Shown: one piece after another, positions 24,963 through 34,747 of the stretch | How positions within the stretch are numbered: position 1 is the stretch's first letter | How the letters are laid out: each line of letters begins with the position of its first letter | DNA from: Nitrospirota bacterium | GTDB taxonomy: Bacteria; Nitrospirota; Nitrospiria; SBBL01; JAADHI01 | Direction of reading: 5' to 3' | Assembly (NCBI GenBank): GCA_029261135.1 | Contig: JAJDBX010000012.1 | Coordinates: 1 to 41,753, forward strand | Length of the DNA: 41,753 bases | Made by a program: the position numbers and the translations under genes | The notes under the pieces: model-generated | Database searches by the model: none | Seen by the model: the letters and a program-made list of their open reading frames with translations, nothing else | Told to the model about the DNA's origin: nothing

Positions 24963-25752
24963 GACGCCGACTCTTCATAATGGTGTCATGGGCCTCAGAA
25001 AATTGCTGCATCTGTTCTTTTGCAAATTTCATGAAACCATCAGGCAAGCCTTTAGAGGCCAGTTTATCAGGATGGTATTCCTGCGCTTTTTTCCGAAACG
25101 CGCTTTTCACTTCGGCATCGCTCGCCGTTTTATCAAGATCGAGTATCTTGTAATATCGATCCAGATTGCCGCTATATGTCGGTTTTGCACCAGAACCATT
25201 CTGCGATCTCGAACGAGAGCGACCCGATAATTCTGCTTCCATACGACCGTAAAGGTCATCGTCAACCTGGAGGTACATCGTAATCTGCTGAAGGATTTCT
25301 TTTTCCGCCGGGTGAAGTTGTCCGTCCGCCAAGGCCACCATAAAAAGCACGCGATAGATCGTCTCGCGCATCGGATCATCCAGCACGAAAATTTCTGTAA
25401 ATTGCTGTGCATATTTGTAAATCGAGGTGTTGTCCATCTTGGCGCGATCAAAGATTTCAATCGCGACCTGCCTCGATTTTGCGTCTAATTCAAGTTCCTG
25501 CTGAATAAAGCGTTCAACAAAAGCCACTTCTTCTTTTGAAACACTTCCATCCGCTTTGGCCATTTTCGCCAGCATTGAAAATGCTGCAACCAAAAAACCG
25601 ACCTGACGTTGTTGTCCAGAACCCAGGTTTTCCTGAAAGGGCTGTTGGTCTTTTGTGAGACTACTCCCGATGCCTGCCCCGATAATTGCGCCAATCGGCC
25701 CACCGAACATCAACCCAATTGTTCCACCGATGCCGGCACCCCACCAAGCCAT
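24955..25752 (-). CDS. TerB-DnaJ (DjlA-like) membrane-anchored co-chaperone
   Basis: The 265-residue protein has a Gly-rich hydrophobic N-terminus ([18 protein letters not shown]). A TerB-like helical domain spans about 50-165 ([33 protein letters not shown], both acidic metal-binding-type loops). A J domain forms the C-terminus ([17 protein letters not shown] with HPDK). DjlA proteins have the same order and stimulate DnaK. The role here is inferred from domain order. Confidence 0.88.
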   Translation of the reverse strand: MAWWGAGIGGTIGLMFGGPIGAIIGAGIGSSLTKDQQPFQENLGSGQQRQVGFLVAAFSMLAKMAKADGSVSKEEVAFVERFIQQELELDAKSRQVAIEIFDRAKMDNTSIYKYAQQFTEIFVLDDPMRETIYRVLFMVALADGQLHPAEKEILQQITMYLQVDDDLYGRMEAELSGRSRSRSQNGSGAKPTYSGNLDRYYKILDLDKTASDAEVKSAFRKKAQEYHPDKLASKGLPDGFMKFAKEQMQQFSEAHDTIMKSRRHA

Positions 25753-25815
25753 TATATTCTGCTCCTAAATTTGTGACGATTCATTTTCATGTTCAAAATA
25801 CTTCTCTCTTTATTG

Positions 25816-27189
25816 TTATTTTTGCTTGATCCAAGAGACTGCAAAAAATCGATCCATTTTATCGGAATTGATTGCTGTTGTAAAATACGCTTGTGTGTTG
25901 ATATAACTTCTCGCGCCCGAAGGCAGGATCAGAGATGGATCTTCCCCTTTTATTTCTGGATGTTGTACTGCAAAGGCTTCGACAACCGCTTCATTTTCTT
26001 CCGGCTCTGTCGAGCAAGTCACATAAATCAAAGATCCCCCGACTTTAAGGTAAGACAACACCTTTTCTAATATCTCACGCTGTATTGTTGCGTGCTTCTC
26101 AATGATGTCCTTCTTTTTCCACCATTTTCCCTCTGGGATGCGTCGCAAAATTCCAAGTGCGGAACAGGGCGCATCGACCAATATTTTATCGTATAAACGC
26201 CCTGGGGAAAGTGCCTCTTCCATCGTTTCAATCGTAACCCCGGGCGTTTCCAGCCGATCTACATTTTCTTTTAAAAGCGAAAGCCGATCTACATTCACAT
26301 CGGTCGCCGTCAGCTTCGCCTTTCCATCGGACAATTCGGCAAGATGTGTGGTCTTGCCCCCCGGTGCGGCACAGACATCCAAAATTGCTTCACCGGGCCG
26401 AGGATCAACCAAATACGCCGTTAGTTGTGCACCCTCATCCTGGATGTAAAATTCTCCTCGATCAAAAGAAGGGAGAGAAGCCACAGAAAGCCCTTTCACG
26501 ATTAAGCCATTTGGAGACAAAGTCGTGGCTTCAACCCTTCCCCCGGCATTTTTGAGTTCATCAGACAAGCGGTCTCGATTTGTCTTTAAGCAATTGACTC
26601 GCAAGGTCATCGGAGGAATTTCGTTGTTGGATTGGCAAAATTCGAGCGTTTTTTCTTCTCCAAATCTCTCCAGCCAACGACACACCATCCATTCGGGGTG
26701 AGAGGTCATGATGGAAATATAAGTCTTTGCATTCTCTCGACTCGGCTCCGCCAGGTCTGCTTTTGATCGGATGATATTTCTGAGCAGTCCATTCACAAAT
26801 CGGCCGGCGCCAATGCCATCCGAAGTTTTTGAAAATTCTACTGAGGTATTCACAATGGCATAATCAGGAATGCGATCAAGAAATAACAACTGATAGAGCG
26901 CCAAACGGAGGATCAAACGTGTCGGCGTTTTAATTTTTTTGACGCGAGAAAAGTGATCGATCAGCCAGTCCAGGTAGCCTCTCTGCCGAAAAACGCCGTA
27001 GACCAATTCCGTAATCAGGGCTTGGTCGCGCCGCTCAAACTGACGTCCCTTAAAATGCACATTGATGAGGGCACTCAGGTCTTTTCGGGTTGTCTCGGCC
27101 TGCTCAATTAAATAGAGCGCACTTTTACGCGGATTGGGGGGGTGCTTTTTTAAGTAAACCGACTGCTTTGTTTTCGTCTGATTATTAAT
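25816..27189 (-). CDS. rsmB: 16S rRNA (cytosine-967-C5)-methyltransferase RsmB
   Basis: An N-terminal NusB-like RNA-binding domain is followed by an S-adenosylmethionine methyltransferase domain. That domain has LDVCAAPGGKTTHLAELSDG, the DAPCSALGILRRIPEGKW motif (a conserved Cys) and YVTCSTEPEENE (catalytic Cys). The first ordinary start codon is a GTG at 27060. However, homologous sequence (NPRKSALYLIEQAETTRKDL) continues upstream in frame without ATG, GTG or TTG, back to a TGA at 27222. The end coordinate uses an in-frame ATT at 27189 as a probable rare start. It follows the membrane-protein gene after 26 bp. Confidence 0.88.
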   Translation of the reverse strand: MNNQTKTKQSVYLKKHPPNPRKSALYLIEQAETTRKDLSALINVHFKGRQFERRDQALITELVYGVFRQRGYLDWLIDHFSRVKKIKTPTRLILRLALYQLLFLDRIPDYAIVNTSVEFSKTSDGIGAGRFVNGLLRNIIRSKADLAEPSRENAKTYISIMTSHPEWMVCRWLERFGEEKTLEFCQSNNEIPPMTLRVNCLKTNRDRLSDELKNAGGRVEATTLSPNGLIVKGLSVASLPSFDRGEFYIQDEGAQLTAYLVDPRPGEAILDVCAAPGGKTTHLAELSDGKAKLTATDVNVDRLSLLKENVDRLETPGVTIETMEEALSPGRLYDKILVDAPCSALGILRRIPEGKWWKKKDIIEKHATIQREILEKVLSYLKVGGSLIYVTCSTEPEENEAVVEAFAVQHPEIKGEDPSLILPSGARSYINTQAYFTTAINSDKMDRFFAVSWIKQK

Positions 27190-27215
27190 GACCGAAGTAA
27201 CTTTCTTCCCAACAA

Positions 27216-27974
27216 TTAATCATCGGATTTTAACTTGGCGAGCAGATGGAGAATTTCCAGGTACAACCAGACCAGTGTCACCAATAGGCCGAAGGCGCCG
27301 TACCACTCCATATATTTTGGCGCGCCATGCGCCGCACCTTTTTCAATGAAATCAAAATCCAGTATCAAATTTAAAGCCGCAATGACGACCACGGCTAAAC
27401 TGAAGAGGATACCAAAGGTCCCGCTTGAATGAATCAAGGGAATCGAAACACCAAACATGCCGACAATAAAACTCAAAAAATAAACAATGGCGATCCCGCC
27501 TGTGGCGGCAACCACACCCATCTTAAATTTCTCTGTGGCTTGAACGAGGCCCGAACGATAAGCCAGCAAGAGCGCACCCAGAGTACCGAACGTCAAAAAA
27601 ATAGCCTGACTCGCAATGCCCGGATATTGCAATTCAACCCCGACGGAAATTCCACCCAAGGCAAGCCCTTCCAAGACGGCATAGATCGGTGTTGTATAAG
27701 GGGCCAAGTGCATTTTAAAAATGGTGATCAGTGCAACGATCAACCCGCCGACGAATCCCATCATCACAAAACCGGTAAAGGGCACACCCTCCATCCCCAT
27801 ATTCCAGGTAAAGCTTGCAGAGGCGATGAGAATCATCAGTGAAAGCGCCGTTTTATTCACGGTTCCATTGATGGTCATCACACCCCCTCTCAGGCCAGCG
27901 GTGATATCCGCAAAAGGGTTTTTCTTTAATGCTGGATTTGCAGAACGAAAATTAAAACGCCGAGACATGTTCAA
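27216..27974 (-). CDS. Bax inhibitor-1/YccA-like membrane protein
   Basis: The 252-residue protein has about seven membrane spans. After a short basic N-terminus (SRRFNFRSANPAL) it has TINGTVNKTALSLMILI, the usual entry to this subgroup. Later come TPIYAVLEGLALGGIS and, near the end, LNLILDFDFIEKGAAHGAPK with the conserved acidic pair of the BI-1 calcium-leak fold. Physiological role in bacteria is poorly defined. It is part of the def-fmt-rsmB operon, 18 bp after fmt. Confidence 0.88.
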   Translation of the reverse strand: MNMSRRFNFRSANPALKKNPFADITAGLRGGVMTINGTVNKTALSLMILIASASFTWNMGMEGVPFTGFVMMGFVGGLIVALITIFKMHLAPYTTPIYAVLEGLALGGISVGVELQYPGIASQAIFLTFGTLGALLLAYRSGLVQATEKFKMGVVAATGGIAIVYFLSFIVGMFGVSIPLIHSSGTFGILFSLAVVVIAALNLILDFDFIEKGAAHGAPKYMEWYGAFGLLVTLVWLYLEILHLLAKLKSDD

Positions 27975-27992
27975 CTCCTTATTATAATAATA

Positions 27993-28961
27993 CTAACTTT
28001 TTTCATCTTTGGATTGCCGAAGAATACATCCCAATTCAATCCGATGGCCTGCAGCATATTCGATCGGGGTCATTTCTCGCTTCCCCTCCGCTTGCAGACC
28101 TTGGATCAATATATAACCATCATCCGTCGCAACTTCAAGCCCTTGATTCGAAAGGGCCAATAAGGTTCCGGGTGCGGCAGTCTTGCCTTTTTCATGCCCC
28201 ACCTTCATCGCACACACCTTCCACCGTTTATTCTGGTAGTAGGTTGTTAAACCGGGCCACGGGAAAAGGCCTCGCCAGCGATTGTAAATAGACTGGGACG
28301 ATGCTTCCCAAGTAACGAAACCTTCCGATTTTTTTAAGAGCGGAGCAAGGGTCGCTTTCGCATTGTCTTGCAGTTCAGATTTCAATTGACCCGCTTTCAA
28401 CGCTCTGACGGTTTCAAGCAATAAGCTTGCACCCAGTTCGGCAAGTTTTGGCGATAAAGCCGCCGCCGTCTCATCTGCTTCAATCTTTAATGTTTTTTTC
28501 AATAACATGGGGCCGGTATCCATACCGACATCCATCATCATTGTTGTCACCCCGGTTTCTGATTCTCCACGAATGATTGCCCATTGGATGGGGCCTGCCC
28601 CGCGATATTTGGGGAGCAAGGAGGCATGGACGTTGATACAGCCATGTCTCGGAATCTCCAACACAGACTCCGGCAAGATCTGCCCAAAAGCAATGACAAC
28701 AATCAAATCCGGATTTAGTGCTCTCAATTTTTCAATCAGTTCTGGAGACTTTTTCAAGCGCTCCGGTTGAAAAATAGGGATGCCTAAGTTTTCGGCGGCT
28801 ATCTTAATCGGGGGTGGGCTGAGAACCCCTTTTCGCCCTTTCGGTCGATCCGGCTGGGTGACTACGGCAATCACAGTTTCGGAGACCACAATGGCTTGAA
28901 ATGCAGGTATTGCGAAATCAGGGGTCCCCATGAAGACGACCTTCAATTTTTCATCTGCCAA
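27993..28961 (-). CDS. fmt: Methionyl-tRNA formyltransferase
   Basis: The 322-residue enzyme begins LKVVFMGTPDFAIPAFQAI and has VTQPDRPKGRKG. The catalytic region is GCINVHASLLPKYRGAGPIQWAI followed by VGMDTGPML, and it ends with the OB-like C-terminal domain. It formylates initiator Met-tRNA. It follows def by 16 bp, the common def-fmt arrangement. Confidence 0.97.
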   Translation of the reverse strand: MADEKLKVVFMGTPDFAIPAFQAIVVSETVIAVVTQPDRPKGRKGVLSPPPIKIAAENLGIPIFQPERLKKSPELIEKLRALNPDLIVVIAFGQILPESVLEIPRHGCINVHASLLPKYRGAGPIQWAIIRGESETGVTTMMMDVGMDTGPMLLKKTLKIEADETAAALSPKLAELGASLLLETVRALKAGQLKSELQDNAKATLAPLLKKSEGFVTWEASSQSIYNRWRGLFPWPGLTTYYQNKRWKVCAMKVGHEKGKTAAPGTLLALSNQGLEVATDDGYILIQGLQAEGKREMTPIEYAAGHRIELGCILRQSKDEKS

Positions 28962-28977
28962 AGGGATTTAGGACAAC

Positions 28978-29505
28978 CTACTTTGTCTCAGCGTTTTTCT
29001 TCTGTTTTTTGTATTTTCTTAGGAAAATATCGCGTTTAAGCGGACTCAAACGGCTGAGCATGAGCACGCCACTAAGGTGATCAATTTCATGTTGAAAAAG
29101 TCTTGCGGCAAGGCCTTCTCCCTCGATGCGAATCTCTTTCCCTTCACGATCCAAGCCTTTCAACTGCACCCGGTAGGCTCGACTTATTTTTTCAAAATAA
29201 CCGGGGATGGAAAGACAACCCTCATCTGCAATCTCTTCTCCCTCTGTTTCAACGATTTCGGGATTTAAGATCACAATAGGGCCTGATCCATGATTGGGTT
29301 CATCCTTCTGAGTGGACAAATCGTAAATAAAAAAGGATTGCAGGCAACCGACTTGGGAAGCGGCCAAACCCAAGCCTTTAGAAACATAAAGGGTTTTAAA
29401 CATCTTATCGATTTGCTTTTGAAGCAAGCCATCGATATTTTTAACCACTTCCGATTTCTCCAAAAGCTGGGCATTAGGATATTTTAATATTTCTAAATAA
29501 GACAT
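28978..29505 (-). CDS. def: Peptide deformylase
   Basis: The 175-residue metalloenzyme shows all three family motifs: GLGLAASQVG, EGCLSIPG (Cys ligand) and QHEIDHLSG (two His ligands and the catalytic Glu). It removes the formyl group from nascent proteins. It is the first gene of the minus-strand operon that runs through fmt, rsmB, rpe and pheST. Confidence 0.97.
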   Translation of the reverse strand: MSYLEILKYPNAQLLEKSEVVKNIDGLLQKQIDKMFKTLYVSKGLGLAASQVGCLQSFFIYDLSTQKDEPNHGSGPIVILNPEIVETEGEEIADEGCLSIPGYFEKISRAYRVQLKGLDREGKEIRIEGEGLAARLFQHEIDHLSGVLMLSRLSPLKRDIFLRKYKKQKKNAETK

Positions 29506-29637
29506 TTTCGTTCCTTAAAAAGCGTGCATCAATTATAACCTGTGTCATAGGCTCTGATCAATATCCATCAATCACCGGCACCCAATGTATCTTAAGCCTT
29601 CAGAATAGGCGAAAATGGCATAAAATACTGGTTCTTT

Positions 29638-29668
29638 TTGGAAAAAGAGGTGTCTCTCAAAAGAGACA
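29638..29668 (-). terminator. Hairpin after the chemoreceptor gene, possible terminator
   Basis: GTCTCT (29652-29657) and AGAGAC (29662-29667) form a 6-bp stem with a 4-nt loop. On the minus strand it is followed by ACCTCTTTTTCC. It lies about 55 bp after the stop of the minus-strand chemoreceptor gene. The remainder of 29506-29721 would contain the promoter of def and shows nothing else. Confidence 0.4.
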
Positions 29669-29721
29669 GAATCGATGACTTAGAAAGAATGGATCGGGAA
29701 TTTTAAGATCGTTAATGGATT

Positions 29722-31812
29722 TTAGAAAAGAATATCTGCGGTGGCGGCTTCGTCACTAATTTCACTACTAACTTTGTCCTCCAACTGATATCCACTGATG
29801 GCATCTTTGAGTATTATAGACAATACCCTGAGCTCTACCGCAATGGCGGCAGTCTGTTGTGTTGTCGCCGCAAATGTTGAGGCGACGTCGTCGATCTTCA
29901 TGAAAGCCTCAACAACTTCTTCCGCACCGGACTTTTGCTGCATGGTTGAGATTGAGATTTCCTTGATCACCTGAACTGCTTGGCTCACCTTCTCGAGTCC
30001 CTTGTCGGTTCGCGCACTGGCCTCCTCCACCCCGATGATTGTCGCACTAATTTCGGATTGGATCTCGCTAATGAGCTTATGGATGTCATTGGTGGATTGC
30101 GCCGACTGATCCGCGAGCTTGCCCACTTCCCCTGCCACGACCGCGAAGCCATGGCCCGCCTCTCCCGCTCGGGCTGCCTCGATTGAGGCATTCAAAGCCA
30201 AAAGATTGGTTCGATCTGCCAGGGTATCAATCAGTTTTGTGATTTTACCGACCTCCTGAGATTTTTCTCCGAGCGCCAATACTTTCTGAGCCACTTCGTC
30301 TACTTTGGCTTTCGCCTCCGTCATGCCTTGGAGCGTCTCCTCTGCAGACAGGGCAAGATCTCCGGCATTGTCGGCAATATTGGAGGCCGTTTGGGAGAAT
30401 TCTGCGACTGTCGTGGTGACCTGCGCAACGGTCGCAGACTGCTGGGCGGCTCCGGCAGCCTGGTCATTGACTCCCTCACTGATTTCAGAGGATTGGGAGG
30501 AGATCCGAAGCCCGACATCTCGAATGCTGACCATAAGGCCGCGGAAACTCTGTATCATGACATTAAAGGATTCGGCCAGTTCTCCGATCTCATCCTTGGA
30601 GCGCACGGGCATTCTAAAAGTTAAATCGCCTTCTCTTTCAGCAACCCTGAGAACCTCTCCCGAAATCTTTTGAATGGGGCGACTCAAGGATTGCGCGACA
30701 AAAAAGGTGACACAGACCACAACAAGAGTGCTGATAATAAACAACAACACGAAAAAAACACTGAACTCTTTCTTCCCCTCACGGTAACGCTCCAAGGATT
30801 GGAGAAGCCCGATGCCTCCTTTTATTTTTCCATCACCATGAGAAAACAGCAAGAAGACACTCATGTAATCTCCGACTTCATGTACCATTCGGAGGTTATT
30901 TGAGAATGCCTCTTTGAGCGAGAGTTCGCTCAGCTCTGATCGTGTTGAGACGATATGATTCCCATTGGAACCAATAAGTACCACCTCAAGTCCTGTCTTT
31001 TCGTTCACATGATTCACAAATGATTTGTCAAGTTCGATGGCTTGATGCAATATTCCGATGGGGCGTCCGTCAAAGTGAATCCGTTTGAAAACAGAAATTC
31101 TGATCGCTTCTGGCTCGATACTTTGGTTCAAGCGGATCCCTTGATCTATAATTTTATGGAGTAAGTCTCGGGGGATTTTCTCGATGTCTACAGATTTAAT
31201 GCCAGATTCCAACTCCTGAGTCTGCTCTTCCTCCGAATCCGATGCTTTGGACTCGAAAGTGAAGTCATCACCGGATTCGGAGGATTCCGATTGAGAACCT
31301 CCAACATCAAAAATAAAGTCATCTTCGGCAAAGGCTGATGAACCCCACTCAAAATTTTTCCCGGAGAACGTTTTATTTTGGAAAGAAATTGAATGGGATT
31401 GGGCTTCCTTCACCCGAACCTCCGGTTTTTCAAGGTGTAGGAGAGAATTCCCTTGCTCATCGTATAGGCCGATCAGGCTATAATGAGATAGGATCAGAAT
31501 CTGGCTGAGGACTTGTTTCAAGGCCTCCATATCACGCAATCGGGCCGCCCGAACCAAAACCGGAAGTTCAGCGTTTCGATTGACTGCATGCATCAGCTGA
31601 TTTTCCTGTTGCTGAAGTTCGATATCAATCCCATGATGATTATCCATTAACTGCTTTCTGGTCCCTTTTCGTAATGAATTATCGGAAAAAGAAAGACTTG
31701 CAATCATCACCACAACCAAGGGCAGAATCGAAACAAGCAGAAACCACGACATCAGCTTTACACGGATGCTTCCTCGCTTCAGGCCCTTGAACATTTTTTG
31801 GAGATCAATCAT
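29722..31812 (-). CDS. Methyl-accepting chemotaxis protein with an acidic periplasmic insert
   Basis: The 696-residue receptor has TM1 (20-40), a periplasmic sensor region (about 45-355), TM2 (about 360-380), a HAMP domain (starting [14 protein letters not shown]) and a signalling domain. The signalling hairpin tip is [21 protein letters not shown]. Within the sensor, residues 157-208 are a low-complexity insert rich in Ser, Glu and Asp that holds two DDFxF motifs (DDFIFD 164-169, DDFTFE 182-187). The ligand is unknown. The gene follows the porin by 76 bp, and the porin N-terminus has a similar DDEFTF motif. Confidence 0.92.
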   Translation of the reverse strand: MIDLQKMFKGLKRGSIRVKLMSWFLLVSILPLVVVMIASLSFSDNSLRKGTRKQLMDNHHGIDIELQQQENQLMHAVNRNAELPVLVRAARLRDMEALKQVLSQILILSHYSLIGLYDEQGNSLLHLEKPEVRVKEAQSHSISFQNKTFSGKNFEWGSSAFAEDDFIFDVGGSQSESSESGDDFTFESKASDSEEEQTQELESGIKSVDIEKIPRDLLHKIIDQGIRLNQSIEPEAIRISVFKRIHFDGRPIGILHQAIELDKSFVNHVNEKTGLEVVLIGSNGNHIVSTRSELSELSLKEAFSNNLRMVHEVGDYMSVFLLFSHGDGKIKGGIGLLQSLERYREGKKEFSVFFVLLFIISTLVVVCVTFFVAQSLSRPIQKISGEVLRVAEREGDLTFRMPVRSKDEIGELAESFNVMIQSFRGLMVSIRDVGLRISSQSSEISEGVNDQAAGAAQQSATVAQVTTTVAEFSQTASNIADNAGDLALSAEETLQGMTEAKAKVDEVAQKVLALGEKSQEVGKITKLIDTLADRTNLLALNASIEAARAGEAGHGFAVVAGEVGKLADQSAQSTNDIHKLISEIQSEISATIIGVEEASARTDKGLEKVSQAVQVIKEISISTMQQKSGAEEVVEAFMKIDDVASTFAATTQQTAAIAVELRVLSIILKDAISGYQLEDKVSSEISDEAATADILF

Positions 31813-31888
31813 CCCACAATCCTAAAATGAACCTTGGGAGGGACGTGTTTTAAAAAATGGCCCGTCCCTCCCGTATCGCTTGCTCGGT

Positions 31889-33010
31889 TTAAAAAAGGAC
31901 ATTCAACTGCAAACCGAACTTATCGTTGTCCACTTCTGGGTTCGTCCCATCTTCACTGTTCATCTGATGTTCAATTTTTGCCCAGGTGTTTTCATAAAGG
32001 CGATAGCGGATGCCATATGCCCTTTCAGAAAAATCGTTCTTCGCATCGTCGTCGACGGTCCAGTCCGTATACCGGACGCTGACATCGAGCCTATCCTCAA
32101 GGCCTGAAATCGGTGGCGTAAGAGATACGGTCACGTAATACCCGGCAAGATCCGCATCCGTGGTGACCGTCCCTGTGCCTTCGTCCGTTCCCATCACATA
32201 TTCAGCGGTCACATGGACGGTCTTAAGGTCGGCCACTGCATGTACGCCTATCCGAGATGAATCTAATTTGTCTGCGGTATCATGTGTTCCTGTGACATAG
32301 GACGCCCCAAAATTGAGACCGGGGAAAACCTCGGTGATCTGGATCTCTGCGCCGAAGGATTTCCCTTCATTGGCGTTTGCTCCTTTTGTGTCTCTGCCCC
32401 GTGTTGATTTGGTTTGAAGGGCACTTCCATTAATCACATAGAGGTCGAGTGTTCCCCACTGTGAGATATCTTGTGTGAGTTGGATGCCCACATCTGTCCA
32501 GGTATTGTTTAGAACGGGACTCCCGTTGGCTCCGCTTTTAGCAATCGGGGGACGTGTAATAAGACGAATATCGGAAGGCGCGTGGAGGTAATTTTCCAAT
32601 CCGAAAGGAACCAGTATGGCGCCGAACCCAATCGATGTGCCTTCCCTAGGGATGATGTCAATCTCGGCCTGCTCAATAAAGAGCTCGACATATTGACCCG
32701 TACCTTGTTTTTCAGGGCTATGTTCAAGTTCAAAGATGAGCTTGGCAAAAACATGGTCGTTGACCTGATAGCCAAAGAAGGGTTCAAAGATATGCTGGTC
32801 AAACGAGCGGTTTCCTCCCGGTTGGGCGCCTTCACTATCAAAATACTGGAAGGCAACATAGCCGTGAAAAGTCACTTTCTCCTCACTACTTTTCTGTACA
32901 AAGACATCTCCAAAGGTAAATTCGTCATCTTCTGCCCATGCACCTTGAGGGGAAACAACGGGGGCTATCAGCATGCCGATCGAGATGATTATGATTGTAA
33001 TGCCTTTCAA
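31889..33010 (-). CDS. Outer-membrane porin (beta-barrel)
   Basis: The start chosen is a TTG at 33010, which has AGGGAGGA 7 nt upstream and gives a signal peptide MKGITIIIISIGMLIAP ending AWA. The frame is open far upstream, but that part belongs to the disrupted gene before it. The 373-residue product has alternating beta-strand patterns (VTFHGYVAFQYFD, HVFAKLIFELEHS, LDVSVRYTDW) and ends in the outer-membrane signature LQLNVLF with terminal Phe. The mature N-terminus, EDDEFTFGDVFVQK, is an acidic Phe-containing segment. Substrate unknown. Confidence 0.82.
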   Translation of the reverse strand: MKGITIIIISIGMLIAPVVSPQGAWAEDDEFTFGDVFVQKSSEEKVTFHGYVAFQYFDSEGAQPGGNRSFDQHIFEPFFGYQVNDHVFAKLIFELEHSPEKQGTGQYVELFIEQAEIDIIPREGTSIGFGAILVPFGLENYLHAPSDIRLITRPPIAKSGANGSPVLNNTWTDVGIQLTQDISQWGTLDLYVINGSALQTKSTRGRDTKGANANEGKSFGAEIQITEVFPGLNFGASYVTGTHDTADKLDSSRIGVHAVADLKTVHVTAEYVMGTDEGTGTVTTDADLAGYYVTVSLTPPISGLEDRLDVSVRYTDWTVDDDAKNDFSERAYGIRYRLYENTWAKIEHQMNSEDGTNPEVDNDKFGLQLNVLF

Positions 33011-33030
33011 TGGGTCTTCCTCCCTATTGC

Positions 33031-33647
33031 TTAATAATATGTGTAAACGTTTGTGATCTTGGTTTTGATGGTTTTTGATCGCCGAAAAAAATCCGTTAGA
33101 ATCTGGGGCAAGCTTTCTTTTGCCCGAGGCACCCAATTTCCCAAGCGCACGTTTTGCATTTTCAAATTGATTCATAATGTCGTCGTGAATACGAGGGTCT
33201 TTACGTTTAATATTTCCTGAAAAAATAGACTCATAATAAGTTTGTGCATACTTCAAGCTTTGAAGCCTCTTCGTAATCATCAAGGCCTTTCCCGGTATTT
33301 TTTAAGCTTTCCTGAATGGCCAAATAAACCAAGTACGCTGAAATTTTAGCGATGCCCTTTGTGTTTTTGTTGCTCACCGCTTCTTTGTAACCTCCGAGTA
33401 AATCAACACCGAGATCTCTTTTTAATATTTTTAGCGCCGGCTTAATTGTGATGATGGCTTTACTCACCTCCGACCATCGGACTCTATTGCTGGAATAGAC
33501 GGTGAATTTGAAGAACTCGATAATAGGATATTTTTGCCCAAAGGCTTGTTTGCCTCGAAGGTAGTTGGTTGCCGTTTCCGCCCCGATGGATTGAGACAGC
33601 AGCAACAAATCCCCGACAACAAAGATCATCGACATGAGTTTCTTCAT
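33031..33647 (-). pseudogene. Secreted paralogue B, two frameshifts
   Basis: The first frame (33647-33231) has a signal peptide (MKKLMSMIFVVGDLLLLS...) and runs to DDYEEASKL. The second continues KYAQTYYESIFSGNIKRKDP to SNGFF, and a third ends ITNVYTYY with a stop at 33031. Joined, these align end to end with the intact gene at 33739-34374 (SGNIKRKNP, KKVYTYF). The breaks are near 33254 (one extra base beside an AAGCTT) and at an A7 run (plus strand 33085-33091). Without the last correction the frame runs directly into the porin. Either this is a decayed duplicate or the sequence has indel errors. Confidence 0.75.
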
Positions 33648-33738
33648 TTTGATTCCCTCACTTCAAAGCCAGGGTCATTTTTTTCATTGGCTTCTCTTTG
33701 AGTCTTCCGATCTATAAAAACCGGACTTGGGCTTCATT

Positions 33739-34374
33739 CTAGAAATAAGTGTACACCTTCTTAATTTCGCCTTCTATGACTTCCGTGGCGGTTTTAAACC
33801 CTTCAAGGTCAGCTGGAGATTGAGGTATTAAAGGGTTGATGCCCGGATTGCCCAAGGCGATCTCGGCGTCGAGAAATGCCGCTTCTACACGCGTATTTGC
33901 CTTCGGGTTTTTTCTTTTGATATTTCCAGACAGTATTTCGATATATCCTTCCTTTGCATCCATCAGCCTTGCTTTCGAATCGAGGGAGTCACTCATTTGG
34001 CTGTCATTGATGATCTTGAACTGAAATTTCATGGATAAAAAGACCTCCTGAGCCAGTAACTTGAGAATGGTTTTGACCCGTTTTATATCCATCGCCTTAT
34101 TGAGCTTTTCCTTTAAATCGATCCCAAAGACCTTTTTATATTCAGAGAAATGCGCATCTAATCTTGCGATTTCACTTTCAATTTTTCGCCAGTTATTTTT
34201 TTTTACCGCAAAGACTATATTTTTAAAAACCAAAACCGATAAGCCTTGATTCTCAACCTGATGCCGTCGGTGCATCACGTCGGCAGAGCTCGTTGCCATC
34301 AACTCATTAGCCAAGGGCATAAAAACGACAAGCATTGAAATGAATAGATATGTAAACATTGCCCTGGGATGCAT
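33739..34374 (-). CDS. Secreted helical protein, paralogue A (211 aa)
   Basis: The family is not recognised. A signal peptide (MFTYLFISMLVVFMPLANELMA) is followed by an all-helical, charged domain without cysteines. It includes NNWRKIESEIARLDAHFSEY, EGYIEILSGNIKRKNPK and a C-terminal KKVYTYF. The gene immediately downstream is a related copy, so this is a tandem duplication. Together with the porin and chemoreceptor, gaps of 91, 20 and 76 bp suggest one transcription unit. Confidence 0.75.
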   Translation of the reverse strand: MHPRAMFTYLFISMLVVFMPLANELMATSSADVMHRRHQVENQGLSVLVFKNIVFAVKKNNWRKIESEIARLDAHFSEYKKVFGIDLKEKLNKAMDIKRVKTILKLLAQEVFLSMKFQFKIINDSQMSDSLDSKARLMDAKEGYIEILSGNIKRKNPKANTRVEAAFLDAEIALGNPGINPLIPQSPADLEGFKTATEVIEGEIKKVYTYF

Positions 34375-34747
34375 CGCAGCCCTTCACTGTGATTCATTGA
34401 TCGAAACCTTCAAGATCTATCCGATCACTAATATTTATCCCTGAATCAGGGTGCCTCAAGTTACTGTAAAGTCAAATACGTGTTTGGGTAAGAGAACAGC
34501 GTTTACGATCTCTACTCAACTTCCCCAGCTTCTCAGTCAGATGATGTGTTTGCTTGGCAACTCCCTACCAAAAACGTACAAGAACATTCAGATTTAAAGG
34601 TAATCGGCAATCTATATTCTGTCAAGAAATGTGGCAATACCGGAGAGGGCGAGTATTTTGAAAATTCTATTTAGATTTCAACAACATAGGAAAACTATCT
34701 ATCGTAAGGATTTGCAGAGATAAAAACCTTTAAGAGGTCCTTCTCAA
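34375..34747. other. 373-bp non-coding interval
   Basis: No ORF here is convincing. It should hold the promoter of paralogue A (near 34375-34500) and the end of the kinase transcript (near 34747). A small inverted repeat, CCCTG/CAGGG around AAT at about 34440-34452, is the only structure I see. Confidence 0.5.

Noticed and set aside
32582-33034. Plus-strand 150-residue ORF
   Set aside because: Antisense to the porin and its ribosome site; no signal peptide or motif.
31889-33283. Porin read as one 464-residue protein starting at 33283
   Set aside because: The first 91 residues belong to the disrupted paralogue; a TTG with a strong ribosome site and a signal peptide at 33010 explains the porin start.
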